64,000 bases of DNA from assembly GCF_900497805.2 (NCBI RefSeq), contig NW_020953950.1:1441338-1505337 (forward strand). Direction: 5' to 3'. Below, one piece after another: positions 39,431-49,999 of the stretch. This DNA comes from Vombatus ursinus (taxonomy: Eukaryota; Chordata; Mammalia; Diprotodontia; Vombatidae). How positions within the stretch are numbered: the stretch's first letter is position 1; every line of letters starts with the position of its first letter. Both the position numbers and the translations under genes were made by a program. A model generated the notes under the pieces. It had not been told where the DNA came from, made no database searches, and saw only the letters and a list, made by a program, of their open reading frames with translations.

Positions 39431-40177
39431 GAACCTCTGACTCTTAGATGAGAGCTCTCTTATACATGGTCTGTTTAGGAACCCAGAGGCACATGAGTAA
39501 TGTTCTCACTTCTCAGACCATTTTTATTCCTCCTTCCAAGTCCTTTCCCTTGCACGATCTTATCTTCTTTCCTTCAGCCCCCATGTTAGAATTAAAAAAA
39601 AAATACAGGCCTGGGCAGCAGCTTTCTCCAAGCTCCATCCCCAAAGTCCTCTTTGGCTGCCAGTCCCTTTCCATTATCTGACTTCTTTCATCTCTAGGCT
39701 CCCCTGCTCTCGAAGAAATTTAAATGCACACATGGTGTTAAGTTGAAAGTGCATAAAGTAGTAATTTGGCAAATCTGCTGTACACAAATGCACTTAAAAC
39801 TGTATTTTGCTGCTGGAGCTTATTACAAAAAGAACCTATTTTGGATTTTTCATTTGCAAATTAGGAAAAGACAAACAATTTCAACATCAAATGCAGGAGA
39901 TGTTATTTGCAAAGGCCTGTAGGTGTGCGCAAGCAATGAAGCTTTAGAAGAGATGAACAACGGAGAGGACCCCCTGCTCCCTCCTTTCCTGAATAGTAGA
40001 CTGCAAGTCTGCACATTTGAGCTGCTGTGGCACAGCAGGCAAGAGAGGCAGTGGTGACTGTTTGGTGACCAGAAGCAAAGCAAAGAGGAAGGGAGTCCGG
40101 CAACATGGAATAATAATAGGGTATCATCACAGAGAAGGAAAGAGGACTTCTGAGCATCTGAGTGTGAAGTGGTCAGG
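39431..40177. other. Repeat-free block, strong candidate conserved non-coding DNA
   Basis: 39700-39945 is AT-rich and free of repeats: AAGAAATTTAAATGCACACA, GTAGTAATTTGGCAAATCTG, CATTTGCAAATTAGGAAAAG, CAAACAATTTCAACATCAAA. This texture is typical of vertebrate conserved non-coding elements. Not proven. Confidence 0.45.
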
Positions 40178-40375
40178 GGCAGTATGTGGGGCAGTGAGGA
40201 AGGCATTGGATTTGGACCTGGGTTCAAATTCTGACAAGCTACTTACCATCTCTGTGACTATGGGAAAGTCATTTAACATTTCTGGGCCTCAGTTTGCTCA
40301 TCAGTAAAAGAAGAGGTTTGGACTTGGTGGCGTCTAAAATCCTTTCCAGTCCTAGATCAATATAACCCCATGAAT
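40178..40375 (+). mobile_element. MIR
   Basis: TTTGGACCTGGGTTCAAATT, CTGGGCCTCAGTTTGCTCAT and TCCTTTCCAGTCCTAGATC. Confidence 0.88.
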
Positions 40376-40529
40376 TTAATAGCCTTCAATTACAGTGAGG
40401 AGCTCAGAAGAAGACTGTGTTCTGGTGTCTGGGATTTCTGCGGTGTTAAAATGCAAATTTGTATTTCTTTAATTTCTCTCCTTTTGGTTTGCACATTCTA
40501 CTTCTTAAGTGTCCCTAGGAATCTCAAGA

Positions 40530-41755
40530 AAATCCAGGGTGCGATTGATAAACTGCAGTTTTCAGAAGAAGAAATCAAAGTTATCTCTTGTCACTATCGT
40601 TGAGTCATTTTCAATCGTGTGCCATTCTTTGGGACTTCATTTGGGGTTTTCTTGGCAAAAACACTGTAGTGCTTTGCCATTTCATTCTCCAGCTTATTTT
40701 TTAGATGAGGAAACTAAGGCAAACAGAGTTAAGCAACTTGCCCAGGGTCACACAGTTGGTAAGTATCTGAGTTCAGATTTGAACTATTGAAGATGGGTCT
40801 TTTTGACTCCAGATCCAGCACTCTACCCACTGTGCTACCTAGCTGCCCCCAAACTATCTATAGTCATATGAAAAAAACTCTAAACCACTATTGATTATAG
40901 AAATGCAAAATTTAAAAATCTGAGATACCAACATGTAACCTATCAGATTGGCTAAAATGGCAGAAACGGAAAATAACAAATGATAGAGAGGATGCGGAAA
41001 AATAGGTACCCTGATGCATTGTTAGTGGAGTTGTGAACTACTCCAACCATTTTGGAGAACAATTTGAAATTACATCCAAAGGGTTATAAAACATACCCTT
41101 TGGCCCAGCAACACCACTAATAGGTCTATATCTCAAAGAGACCAAAGAAAAGGGGAAAAAAGACCGATATGTACAAAAATATATATGTTAGATTTTTTGT
41201 GGTGGTAAAGAATTGGGAATTGAGGGGATGCCCATCAATTGAGGAATGTCTGAACAAATTGTGGCATATGATTGTGATGGAATACTATTGTGCTATAAGA
41301 AATGCTAAGCAAGATGGTTTCAGAAAAACCTGAGAAGACCTATATGAATTGATGCAGAGTGAAGTGAGCAGAATCAAGAGAACATTTTACACAGTAAAAG
41401 CAATATTGTATGATGATCAACTCTGAAAGACTTAGCTACTCTGATCAATGCAATAATCTGAGACAATTCTGAAGCACACTCATGATGAAAAATGCTATCT
41501 ACATCCAGAGAGAGAATTGATGAACTTTGAGTACAAATTGAATTATAATTTTTCACTTTCTTTATAATTTCTTTTTTGGCAACATGACTAATTTTAAAAT
41601 ATGCTTTGCATGATTTCACATATATAACTGATATCATATTGCTTGCCTTTTCAATGTGTGGAGAGGGACTGGAGGGAGAAAATTCAGAACTACAAAACTT
41701 CTTTAGAAAAAAATGTCAAAAATAAATAAATAATAAATTTAAAAAATTAAGTAAT
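40530..41755 (+). mobile_element. L1 LINE 3' end (ORF2 C-terminus and 3' UTR), about 1 kb
   Basis: TTTTCAGAAGAAGAAATCAA, then after a SINE AACTATCTATAGTCATATGA, GATGCATTGTTAGTGGAGTT, TGATGGAATACTATTGTGCT, CATCCAGAGAGAGAATTGAT. Parallels the end of mammalian L1 ORF2 (compare human GGAATACTATGCAGCC). Ends in A-rich sequence near 41755. Frame broken. Confidence 0.92.
40587..40850 (-). mobile_element. Mar-1 CORE-SINE inserted in L1
   Basis: TTCATTTGGGGTTTTCTTGG, CAGGGTCACACAGTTGGTAA and CTGTGCTACCTAGCTGCCCC. Imperfect TSD AAAGTTATCT (40577-40586) against AAACTATCT (40851-40859). Confidence 0.92.
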
Positions 41756-42975
41756 TTCAAAGAGGAAGCAAAAAAGAAAACCTGAGACCTGTACCTGTGA
41801 TTGGCAGCTGTTATTATGATTTATAGCACCCCTGAGGAACTTCAAAGCCCTTCATTAAATAACCAAGAGAGCATAGAAATTACCTGAAGTGAGGAAATGT
41901 TTCACACACAAGCAAAGCAAGTATCTGTTGCCATCATAAACACATCGAGACACTGGTTGCTCACTCATCTGTAATGTACTGTATTTCTGCCACGCAGAGC
42001 CCAAGAGCAGGTGTCTCTTCAGAAATGAAATGCACATTTGTGATTGCCTGAGTCCATGAAACCAGTGTGAGTCTTGATGTTGACCTAACTCATTCAGACT
42101 TCAAGTTGGCTTTCCCAAAGATAACTCCTTCCCCTGTGTGTTTATTTAATACGTGTTCAGGACTGTAAGGGTACCTAATTTGGTTGGTGTAATAAGTGCT
42201 TGTCTGAGTGAGAGCACTCCACTTCCCAGAGAGTCCTGGCCCTCAGGGGCAAGTCTTGTGGAGGTTTCTGGAAGTCCCAATTCCTATGATATGGTGTGCT
42301 TGTTACACAGAACAATTGTGTCAAGAGGTGGAGAGAGATGGCTAAGATAAGGGACTGTACTTAGTCCTGCTGAGAAGACGGTAGAGGGCCAGAGTCAGGG
42401 AGCTGTCCAGGGATGAAACCAAAGATGGGTTAACCAAGCAAGTTGCTAACTAAGGTAAGAGGAGATGAACTATGAGAACTTTAGAAGCTTGCAGAGTCTA
42501 AACAGAGCCTTTAGAGGCTGTGGAGAGCTGCAGCTGGGGGCAGAGGGATGACTGGGAGCTGTAATTGGCAGGTGCTGAAGCCTGCTGAGACTTTACCTTG
42601 TATTCTCCACTTTGCAGGTGGAAACCTGGAATCAGCAGGTTCCTTTGCAGAGTATATTGCAGGGGAATAGGAGAGTGGAAAGATACTCATTTGAGGAATG
42701 GGAACTGAGAGCATTTTTACTCTTATGTTTCTCTTTCTTTTCCAACTGCAAACTGTTACCGATTCTATGCATTCCCTGCTCCCCCTCCCTTTGTTAGCAT
42801 GGGTTTCTATTAGCATGGCAATCACTGAATATCTAGATTTGAACTGATTTTTAGAAATGCCCACTATTTGAGAAGATGGAGCCAGGCATTCAAGATGGAT
42901 GATTTGCCAGTGAATACTGCCACAATTATGAACTTGTTTGTATTGTCTGGCATACAGGAAGCGTGGGTACTCCCT
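41756..42975. other. Repeat-poor block
   Basis: About 1.2 kb without a recognised family. 42180-42560 reads somewhat like a retroviral LTR or other retroposed sequence, but no termini, duplication or coding remnant is visible, so it stays unassigned. Confidence 0.4.
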
Positions 42976-43170
42976 TCACTAATGAAGACTGCAATGAAAC
43001 ACTGACTTTGGAGGCAAAAGGTCTGGGTTCAAGTCCTGAAACTGATACTTCATACCTGTGTGAACCTTGGACATGTAAATCAACCTCCGTTTCTTATCCA
43101 CAAAATGAAAAGTTTGGACTATTTGGCCTCTGGAGTGCCTCCCAGCTATAGGTCTAAGATCTGATGATCT
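42976..43170 (+). mobile_element. MIR
   Basis: TGACTTTGGAGGCAAAAGGT, TATCCACAAAATGAAAAGTT and TGCCTCCCAGCTATAGGTCT. Confidence 0.8.
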
Positions 43171-43199
43171 CTAATCTTTCTATAATTCATCGGATGATC

Positions 43200-43745
43200 T
43201 CCAAGAGATGTGTGATTTCTCTGGTGGCAATGGACTGGAAACAAAGTTGGTGCTCACCAATTGAGGAACTGTTATTATTTTTAAATATAATATACGAATG
43301 CAATAGAATATTATTGAGCAGTTAAGAAATAAAGAATATTCAGAGAAATATGGAAGACTCACATGAACTAATGAAGAATAAAATAAATAGAACCAGGAAA
43401 ACAATTTACAGAGTGACCACAATTATGCTATAATTTAACTGAAAAAAAAAACCAGTAAAATAAAACTGAATTCCATATAATTACAACATCTCCCCAAAAG
43501 ATTGTAAAAATTCATGTCCCTCCCATAAATGAAGAAACTGGGGGTCTTTGGATGTGGAGCATTGCATACACTGCTATACGTGATCAATGTATTAGTTGGT
43601 TTTGTTGAGCTGTCTTTTCAATTTTTAGTTTTAAATCTTTGTTACAAGGGAAGGCTTGTAGAAAGGAGGAAAGTGGGAGAGATGTGTTTACAAATGAACA
43701 TTATATAAAAACAGAAGACATCACTAAAATAAATATTAATAAAGA
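43200..43745 (+). mobile_element. L1 3' UTR, old subfamily
   Basis: GACTGGAAACAAAGTTGGTG, CAATAGAATATTATTGAGCA, CAATTTACAGAGTGACCACA, TAGTTGGTTTTGTTGAGCTG and the end ATAAATATTAATAAAG. Confidence 0.85.
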
Positions 43746-43794
43746 CTTGATGTCCCCACCCCCATATTCATGCTGGAACAAAAGGGCCCAAGAC

Positions 43795-43895
43795 ATACAA
43801 GAACCTGTGTTCTAGAGCCAAGTCCTTTCCCACATGACAGCCCTTTAAACGCTTGAGGGCAGCTAGCATAATCACTGTTCTTCCCCCTCCCTCAG
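43795..43895 (-). mobile_element. L3/CR1 fragment, minus strand
   Basis: TCCCACATGACAGCCCTTTA and AACGCTTGAGGGCAGCTAGC. Confidence 0.85.
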
Positions 43896-43899
43896 AGAT

Positions 43900-44065
43900 G
43901 GAATTGGAAGCACCTGGCATCTGATTGGATATGGGGGAAGGAGGAGGAAGTGTCAAGAATCATTCCAAAGTTGTGAACTTGAGTCATTGAAGGGATGGTG
44001 GCATCCTCAGAGAAAAATAAAGACATCTGGAGAAGGGCGGATGGGCTAATTCAGGCTCTAAGTAG
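43900..44065 (-). mobile_element. L2 fragment, minus strand
   Basis: TTCCAAAGTTGTGAACTTGA, GGGATGGTGGCATCCTCAGA and ACATCTGGAGAAGGGCGG, from an internal part of reversed L2. Confidence 0.65.
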
Positions 44066-44540
44066 TTTTCTTTTCTTTAATGTGCTCTTTCTAGCAAGGA
44101 ATCCTCATGTAAGGGAGCTGCCCTCCAGAGATGCACCAGAGGGCAGAGATTTGTGCTGCCAGCAATCAGGTAAAGAGCAGCAAAGGCATCTATTTGGAAG
44201 CTACGGTAAAATGTCAAAATAAGGTGGGAGTCACATTAAGGGAATTGGACTGTAGAGAAGGGGATGAAGAGCCTGGGTGACCTACAATGTTAACTCGGAG
44301 TGGGTGAGAAGGTGGAGACACTTTGGGAAGGGGCTCTCTATATATGCAAGGCTTAGGGTGATGATGATGATGATGATGACGATGATGATGATGCTATGAT
44401 GGTGATTTCAGACCACGGACCATAAGCAGTGACACACACCTATTAGGACTGCCTCTTCTTAGTCCTAAAGTCATTGGAGCCAGAAAGGAGCCCTTTGCAG
44501 TGGGTTTATTTTATTTGGGGCTGCCTGAAGTCTTGTCACT
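44066..44540. other. Unassigned, with (GAT)n
   Basis: A (GAT)n run lies at 44358-44407. The rest is not recognised. Confidence 0.5.
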
Positions 44541-44594
44541 ATAGTTAGAACCATTGAGTTAGAAAGGACCATGGAGAGCATCTTGTCCAGTGTC

Positions 44595-44690
44595 ACTTGT
44601 GTTTGTCCTTCATTTTCAAAGAGGACCATGACATAAGGGAGATGATGACATGACTTGCAATTGACTTTGATTTGAGTCTTTTCATCCCCT
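44595..44690 (+). mobile_element. RTE-like marsupial element, 5' fragment
   Basis: GTTTGTCCTTCATTTTCAAA, GAGGACCATGACATAAGGGA and TTGCAATTGACTTTGATTTG; truncated. Confidence 0.8.
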
Positions 44691-44990
44691 CAATAACATC
44701 TCTAACAAGTGGTCATCTGGCCTCTGATTAGAGACTACCAAGGATGGGGAACTCACTACTTTCTGTGGCAGTGCATTCCACTCTGTGGAAGCTCTAATTG
44801 TTAGGAAGTGCTTCCTCATAATAAGCCAAGACCTACCTTCCTTTACCTTCATCTCATTGATAGCCTGTCTCCTGGGGCACACTACCACTTTTTCACATCC
44901 TTGCTAAGACTTCCCCCAACTCTTCTCCAGGCTAAACACCCACAATTCTTTCAACTGATTCCTTTACAGCAGAGTCTCAAGTCCTCTCCA

Positions 44991-45226
44991 CAGCTAGGTG
45001 GCGCAGTAAAGAGGGCCAGGCCTGGAGTCAGGAGGCTCTGAGTTCAAATGCAGCCTCAGACACTTACTAGTTGTGTGACCTTGGGCAAGTCACTTAACCT
45101 CTGTTTGCCTCAGTTTCCTCATCTGTAAAATGAGCTGGAGAAGGAAATAGTTAAGCACTCCATTATCTCTGCCAAGAAAACCCCAAAATGGGTCATGAAG
45201 AGTTGGATACAACTGAAACAAAACAA
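44991..45226 (+). mobile_element. Mar-1 CORE-SINE with TSD
   Basis: CAGCTAGGTGGCGCAGTAAA to GAGTTGGATACAACTGAAAC. Flanks TCAAGTCCTCTC (left) and CAAGTCTCTC (right), an imperfect TSD in L3. Confidence 0.93.
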
Positions 45227-45309
45227 CAAGTCTCTCACTATTTCACCCTCCTCTGAATGTACTTGTTTGTCAATGTCCATCATAAAATAGGACCAGAGCT
45301 AAATAAAAC

Positions 45310-45565
45310 AACAGAAGCCCCCATTTACACAATGCTTTCAGGTCTGTAAAGTGCTTTCCATATATTATCTCATTTGAGCCTCACAACAACCCTGTGAGTT
45401 AAGTGATATTATTAGCCCCATTTTGCAGATTAGGAAACTGAGTCTGAGAGAAGTTGAGACTTGTGTAAGCTTGCACAGCTAGTAATTGTCTAGAGGGATT
45501 CGAACCTAGATCTTTCTGATCCCAAGTCCAGCACTCTACCCACTATTCCACGTTGCCTCCCACAC
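45310..45565 (-). mobile_element. MIR, minus strand, nearly full length
   Basis: CATTTACACAATGCTTTCAG, ATTATCTCATTTGAGCCTCA, CAGATTAGGAAACTGAGTCT and GATTCGAACCTAGATCTTTC. Confidence 0.92.
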
Positions 45566-45711
45566 CCAGAATGTATTTATGAACTATGTTTACTAAACCA
45601 TGAATATGAGGCTTTTCGAAAGGGATACCCTTGCAATAGATAATGATGGTATCCATGAAGTGGCTTACCCAGCCAACAAATCAAGATAGTAAATAAGCCC
45701 TTTGAATGCTC

Positions 45712-45912
45712 TACGTGCTGTAGAGGAGAGAATCTTGTTTTTAGAGTCAGAGGACCTTAATTCAAATCCTACCTCTGAAACTTATTACCTGAGTGACCTT
45801 GGACAAGTCATTTAACCCCTGTTTGCCTCAGTTTCCTCACCTGCAAAATGAAAGAGTTGAATTAGTCCATAAGGTCCTTTCCATCTCCAAATCTATGATC
45901 CTAACATTCTTT
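45712..45912 (+). mobile_element. MIR
   Basis: GAGTGACCTTGGACAAGTCA, CCTGCAAAATGAAAGAGTTG and CTTTCCATCTCCAAATCTAT. Confidence 0.9.
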
Positions 45913-46330
45913 GACTGTCTGCTAGGGAAATACTGATTTGGCACAGTAAGACACCCAAAGGCAAGAATAATGTATTGATTCAATGGTGCTCTTGATGGGA
46001 CTGTGCGTAGTCCGGAAGCCATTGATGGCCTGACCATGAGTGGCTCCCCCCGCTTCTGCCCGTATGAGAGTGCCCTTCTCTGCTTTATTAAATATGCTCT
46101 TTACAGATATCTTTCTGTGGTTTGAGTGGAAGCTTTGTGATAACCTGACCTTTTCTCCCTTCTCAGCAGTTTCCTCCCTGTACGCGCCAGGTTTGCATAA
46201 CAACTGGCCAGAAATTCGGCAGATTTTCAGGTAGCACAGACAATTCCATCAGACCCACTGAGGATAACAAAATTGGTTTCTTCAACTAATTACTGGGTAA
46301 TTAAAGGGGAAGATATCTTCTATGATTAAA
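45913..46330. other. Unassigned; weakly LTR-like
   Basis: TGCTTTATTAAATATGCTCT then TTTACAGATATCTTTCTGTG recalls the polyadenylation/R region of a fossil retroviral solo LTR. No clear ends, flanking duplication or internal genes. Alternatively conserved non-coding DNA (CTAATTACTGGGTAATTAAA). Confidence 0.3.
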
Positions 46331-46400
46331 TTGAATAGAATCACAGAACTTCAGTTTGGAAGGGACCCCAGATAACATCATCTGCAACCTAAGCAATCTT
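46331..46400 (-). mobile_element. L3/CR1 fragment, minus strand
   Basis: AATCACAGAACTTCAGTTTG and GGAAGGGACCCCAGATAACA. Confidence 0.6.
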
Positions 46401-46429
46401 AATAATAACTGACATTTTCAATTTCATGG

Positions 46430-46820
46430 CATCCAGCCTCTAGAGCTGGAAAGGACATTAATGACCAGTGAGTTTTGGGGTTCTTTACCTGGGGTCTGTG
46501 AGCTTGTTGTTTTTTGATGTTTACATTTCAAAATAATTTGTTTCCTTTCTAATGTTACATATTTTATTTTATGGCTAAAAATACTCTGGGCAGGTGTCTG
46601 TAGCCTTCAGCAACCTATCAAAGGAGTCCAGGAAACAGAAAAGATGAAGAATTCTTGATCTACTGCAATCCTTTCATGTTGCAGATTGGAAAGTGAGGTT
46701 CAGGGTGGTTAAATGGTTTGCCCAGGGTCATTCTAGGCATTAAGGGCTGGAGACAGATGTGAACCCACGTACTCTGACTCCCCAGCCAGGGGTGTTGACT
46801 TCCTACCACACTGCCACTGA
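46430..46820 (-). mobile_element. MIR, minus strand, split by hAT
   Basis: CTCTAGAGCTGGAAAGGACA before; ATCTACTGCAATCCTTTCAT, GGAAAGTGAGGTTCAGGGTG and ATGTGAACCCACGTACTCTG after, the hAT. Confidence 0.85.
46475..46657. mobile_element. hAT-type MITE, 183 bp
   Basis: TTGGGGTTCTTTACCTGGGG and GATGAAGAATTCTTG inverted ends, internal GTTTCCTTTCTAATGTTACA. Right flank ATCTACTG is the MIR site used by the related copies. TSD eroded. Confidence 0.82.
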
Positions 46821-46854
46821 AGTTTGCAAAGCTCTTTACACATATCATGTCAGA

Positions 46855-47090
46855 GGCAGCTGGTGGCACAGAGAATATAGTGCTGGGCCTGGAGTCAGGA
46901 AGATCTGAGTTCAAATGCAGCCTCAGACTACGTGACAAGTCACTTAACCTCTGCTTGCCTCAATTTCCTCATCTGTATAATAGGACTAATAACAGCACCT
47001 ACCTCCTAGGGTTGTGAGGATCAAATGAGATAATATTTATTAAGTGCCTGGCACACAATAGGTGCTATATAAATGCTTATTTTCTTCCCC
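46855..47090 (+). mobile_element. MIR/CORE-SINE
   Basis: GGCAGCTGGTGGCACAGAGA, TAACAGCACCTACCTCCTAG and GGTGCTATATAAATGCTTAT. Confidence 0.88.
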
Positions 47091-47134
47091 TTTATATTAT
47101 TTGAGCTAAGAAAATCCTTGTAAAGTTGGCATTC

Positions 47135-47345
47135 TGACTCCAAGTTTATAGATAAGGACACGAGCTCAGGGGGGTGAGGATAGGAAGAACACATATCTAG
47201 TAAGGGGCAAAGGCATGTCTTGCTGACTCCCAGCTCACCCCTCCTTCTGTTCCTAAGAAAATAACAGCTCATCTTTATAGACAGGTACTTTTTGGGTTGT
47301 AAAGCACTCAGCATATATTATTGTTTCATTTGAGCCTCACAGGAA
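47135..47345 (-). mobile_element. Two MIR fragments, minus strand
   Basis: GACTCCAAGTTTATAGATAA with CTGACTCCCAGCTCACCC; then AAAGCACTCAGCATATATTA and CATTTGAGCCTCACAGGAAT. Confidence 0.65.
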
Positions 47346-47374
47346 TCCTGAACCAGAATCTCCTCTCTAGCATT

Positions 47375-47550
47375 CCCAGTGGTGGTACGCCAACCTTTTG
47401 CTAAAGACCTTTAATGAAAGGAAACCCACTGCTTCCCAACATGTCACTTCTAGCTATCACTAATTGTTACGAAGTTCTCCCTGACATTAAACCTAAAGTT
47501 GCCTCTCTGGGGTTTCCATCCATTACTCCAAAATTATGCCCTCTTAGGAC
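47375..47550 (-). mobile_element. L3/CR1 fragment, minus strand
   Basis: ACTAATTGTTACGAAGTTCT, CCCTGACATTAAACCTAAAG and CCTCTCTGGGGTTTCCATCC. Confidence 0.82.
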
Positions 47551-47865
47551 AGCTCCTTAAACAGATCGATACTAAGATATGTGACGTGAAATTGACAAAG
47601 GAGAATTTGACATATTGATTTCATTCCCAGCCTCTTCCATCCCAGCTCCCACCAACTGGTACCTCCAGAACTAAGACTTGTACTCCCAACCATGCTACCA
47701 ATGCCCATTCAGCCTTAGCCAGCTGACTTAATTTCTGATGGATATCCCATTGCTTTATCTGTGAAAGAGAATGGCCAGGTCCTTGGAGAGTCTTGTCCTC
47801 ATATATGATAAGTCCATTTGGCAATGGCCCTGTTGCACTGAAGGATGAGAGGGAACAGGACATCC
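47551..47865. other. Repeat-poor segment
   Basis: About 315 bp; nothing recognised. Confidence 0.45.
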
Positions 47866-48470
47866 AGGGGACTAAAGTCATACAAAGATTATTTGATGGA
47901 TCTAGGGATGTTATTCTGGAGAAGACTTAGTGAGACCGTGCTTGCTGTCTTTAACTATTTGAAAGGATATAATGTGGGAAAGGGATCAGACTCTTCCCCA
48001 GGGTCAGAACTAGGACCAATAAAGGAGAGTTTGAAGAGGGTAGAATTTGGTTCAGTGTAAGGAAAAACTTAGTCACAATAAGAGTTGGCCAAAAGTAAAT
48101 AGGATGACTTAGAAAGTACATAAGGTTAGAGGTTTAAAGCTGGAAGTGACAAAGGGGCAATCTGATCCAACTCCCTCATTTCACAGATGAGGAAACGGGC
48201 TGAAAAAATGCAGAGTTATACAGCTAATAAGTCTTCTGAGGTGGGATTTGAATCCTCTTCTTCCTGACTTTAAATCCATCACTCTATCCGCTGTGTTACC
48301 TAGGTGCAAATGTAGGGGGTTTCCACTCAATGGAGATTTTGAACTAGAGAGTGAATGACCCATTTATTGAGTGGACAGTAGAGGGTATTCCCTTTTGGCA
48401 ATGCATTGGTCTAGATGGCCTGTAAGGTCCTTTCTGACTGGGTGACTCTGTGAGTCTATAACTTATGGAT
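47866..48470 (+). mobile_element. L3/CR1 3' region, split by MIR
   Basis: CTAGGGATGTTATTCTGGAG, GTCTTTAACTATTTGAAAGG, GGTTCAGTGTAAGGAAAAAC; after the MIR, GGTCTAGATGGCCTGTAAGG and the 3' end GGTGACTCTGTGAGTCTA. Confidence 0.88.
48115..48303 (-). mobile_element. MIR, minus strand, inside L3
   Basis: TAAAGCTGGAAGTGACAAAG, CATTTCACAGATGAGGAAAC and CTCTATCCGCTGTGTTACCT. Confidence 0.9.
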
Positions 48471-49170
48471 GATCACTTCCAAAGACAAACATCATCATTC
48501 CCTGATTGGAACTTTTTATACTTATAGCTCAGATTATATTAAGCATGAAGACCCTTGTGGCTTAGTTTCATTAACTCTTTGATAAAATGTACTACCCTGA
48601 CTTTAAGGAAGATAGACAAATGGGAGAGGGAACCTTAAAACATAGAGACTTGTGGACTTCAAACAACTCTCTCCAAACAATGTTTTGATGACTTTAGTAT
48701 AAATGGATCAGAAACATATGGACTAAGTGTTCTAGGGGATTAAAAAAAACAGAGAAGAAGGAATGGAAATATATCAGGAGGGGGGTGGGAAAGTTGGCAT
48801 AGACTTTGCTAAAAGTCTGAAATGACAGTAGATGTCTCTCAAACTCAATTTGGATCTTCCCAGCTCCATCGTACCATCGCAATGTAGGGAGGCAATGTGG
48901 GGTTACTGTCAGGGAGGGAGTATGGAACACACAGTCCAGTTTTTGCAAAAGCAAAAAACAATAAATAAAGATGTCAAAAGAAGAACTATAATCAAAGCCA
49001 ATGGCTTGAGGAATGGGGAATAAAGACTTCAATGTGATCAGGAATCTTTTAGTTGTGAGTTGAAACTCCTTGATGAACAGTCTCTTTCTATTGGAATATG
49101 TTTCAAAATCAAAGATGAGGAATTTCACCAGTGAGCTACAACTTGTATTTCAACTCATATATAATTGGGT
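48471..49170. other. Repeat-poor AT-rich block
   Basis: About 700 bp, unassigned. A 144-codon minus frame (48694-49128) is Phe/Leu/Ser-rich with no domain recognised and fits chance in AT-rich DNA, or an unrecognised old element. Confidence 0.4.
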
Positions 49171-49285
49171 AGCTAGACTTAGTGCCTATAAAGTTAAGTG
49201 ATTTGCTATAAGTGTCAAAGCTGGAACTTAAACCTAGGTCTTAATGATGCCACGTTTAGCATTCTGATCAGTTGTAGTAGCAGCT
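49171..49285 (-). mobile_element. MIR fragment, minus strand
   Basis: GTTAAGTGATTTGCTATAAG and CAAAGCTGGAACTTAAACCT, diverged. Confidence 0.7.
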
Positions 49286-49289
49286 AGAA

Positions 49290-49810
49290 AGTAGATGCCC
49301 TTTGATGGGGGAATGGCAAAATGAGTTGTGGTACATGAATGTAATGGAATGTTACAGTGATATAAGAAATGATGAATACAATGAATGCAGAGAAACACGG
49401 AGAGACTAACACGAACTGATGAAGGATGAAGTATTCAGAGCCAAGGAAACAATGTACAAAATGACTTCAATGATGTAAACAGAAAGTACAGCCGCCATAA
49501 AGTAGTCAAAAGAGAAATGTTGCCAAATTACAAAAACGCTCTTTGCCCCAAAGAAGAGCTTTTGAGAGGGCAGCATCTCCCACTGCTTTGCAGAAGTGGG
49601 AGGTCCACAGGTATAGAACATATATTTTGAGATTTTTTTCAATATATTGATCACTCTTGATATGTATTTTTTTTTATCTTCTTTCTCTTTGTCTTTTAAA
49701 ATATTCTTTGCTATATGGGATGACTTTCTGGGTAGAGGGGAAAGGATATAGGGAATGTCTGAGGGCTGTCAAAGCAAAAGACATCAGTGAAAATATATTA
49801 AAAAAGGAAT
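49290..49810 (+). mobile_element. L1 3' UTR, old subfamily
   Basis: GTGGTACATGAATGTAATGG, GAACTGATGAAGGATGAAGT, CAATGTACAAAATGACTTCA, TGCCCCAAAGAAGAGCTTTT and CAGTGAAAATATATTAAAAA. Confidence 0.88.
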
Positions 49811-49999
49811 GGTAGTTTTGGGGGACATCATTGACAGCTCTTTTAATTTCAGAGTACAATGGAATCTCTTACTACAGCTTTGTATCGGGGGTCTTATTGG
49901 GGGGCTATCTTATGGTAATGTCTTCTTGGTATTTTGGTCATGGAACACCTTTAGACAGAGAGCTGTTATAGTAAGATTCCTATTTAATTTAATTTAATT

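Larger units (their letters stand above)
44541..45300 (-). mobile_element. L3/CR1 LINE, minus strand, with two insertions
   Basis: ACCATTGAGTTAGAAAGGAC; GGGAACTCACTACTTTCTGT; CTCTAATTGTTAGGAAGTGC; CTTCTCCAGGCTAAACACCC; GTTTGTCAATGTCCATCATA. Interrupted by an RTE-like piece and a Mar-1. Confidence 0.87.

Noticed and set aside
42180-42560. Fossil retroviral LTR
   Set aside because: Only a vague resemblance; no ends, flanking duplication or viral genes seen.
44358-44407. snoRNA-like C/D boxes (TGATGA words)
   Set aside because: They come from a (GAT)n microsatellite.
48694-49128. 144-codon minus frame
   Set aside because: AT-rich, hydrophobic low-information sequence with no homology I can recognise.
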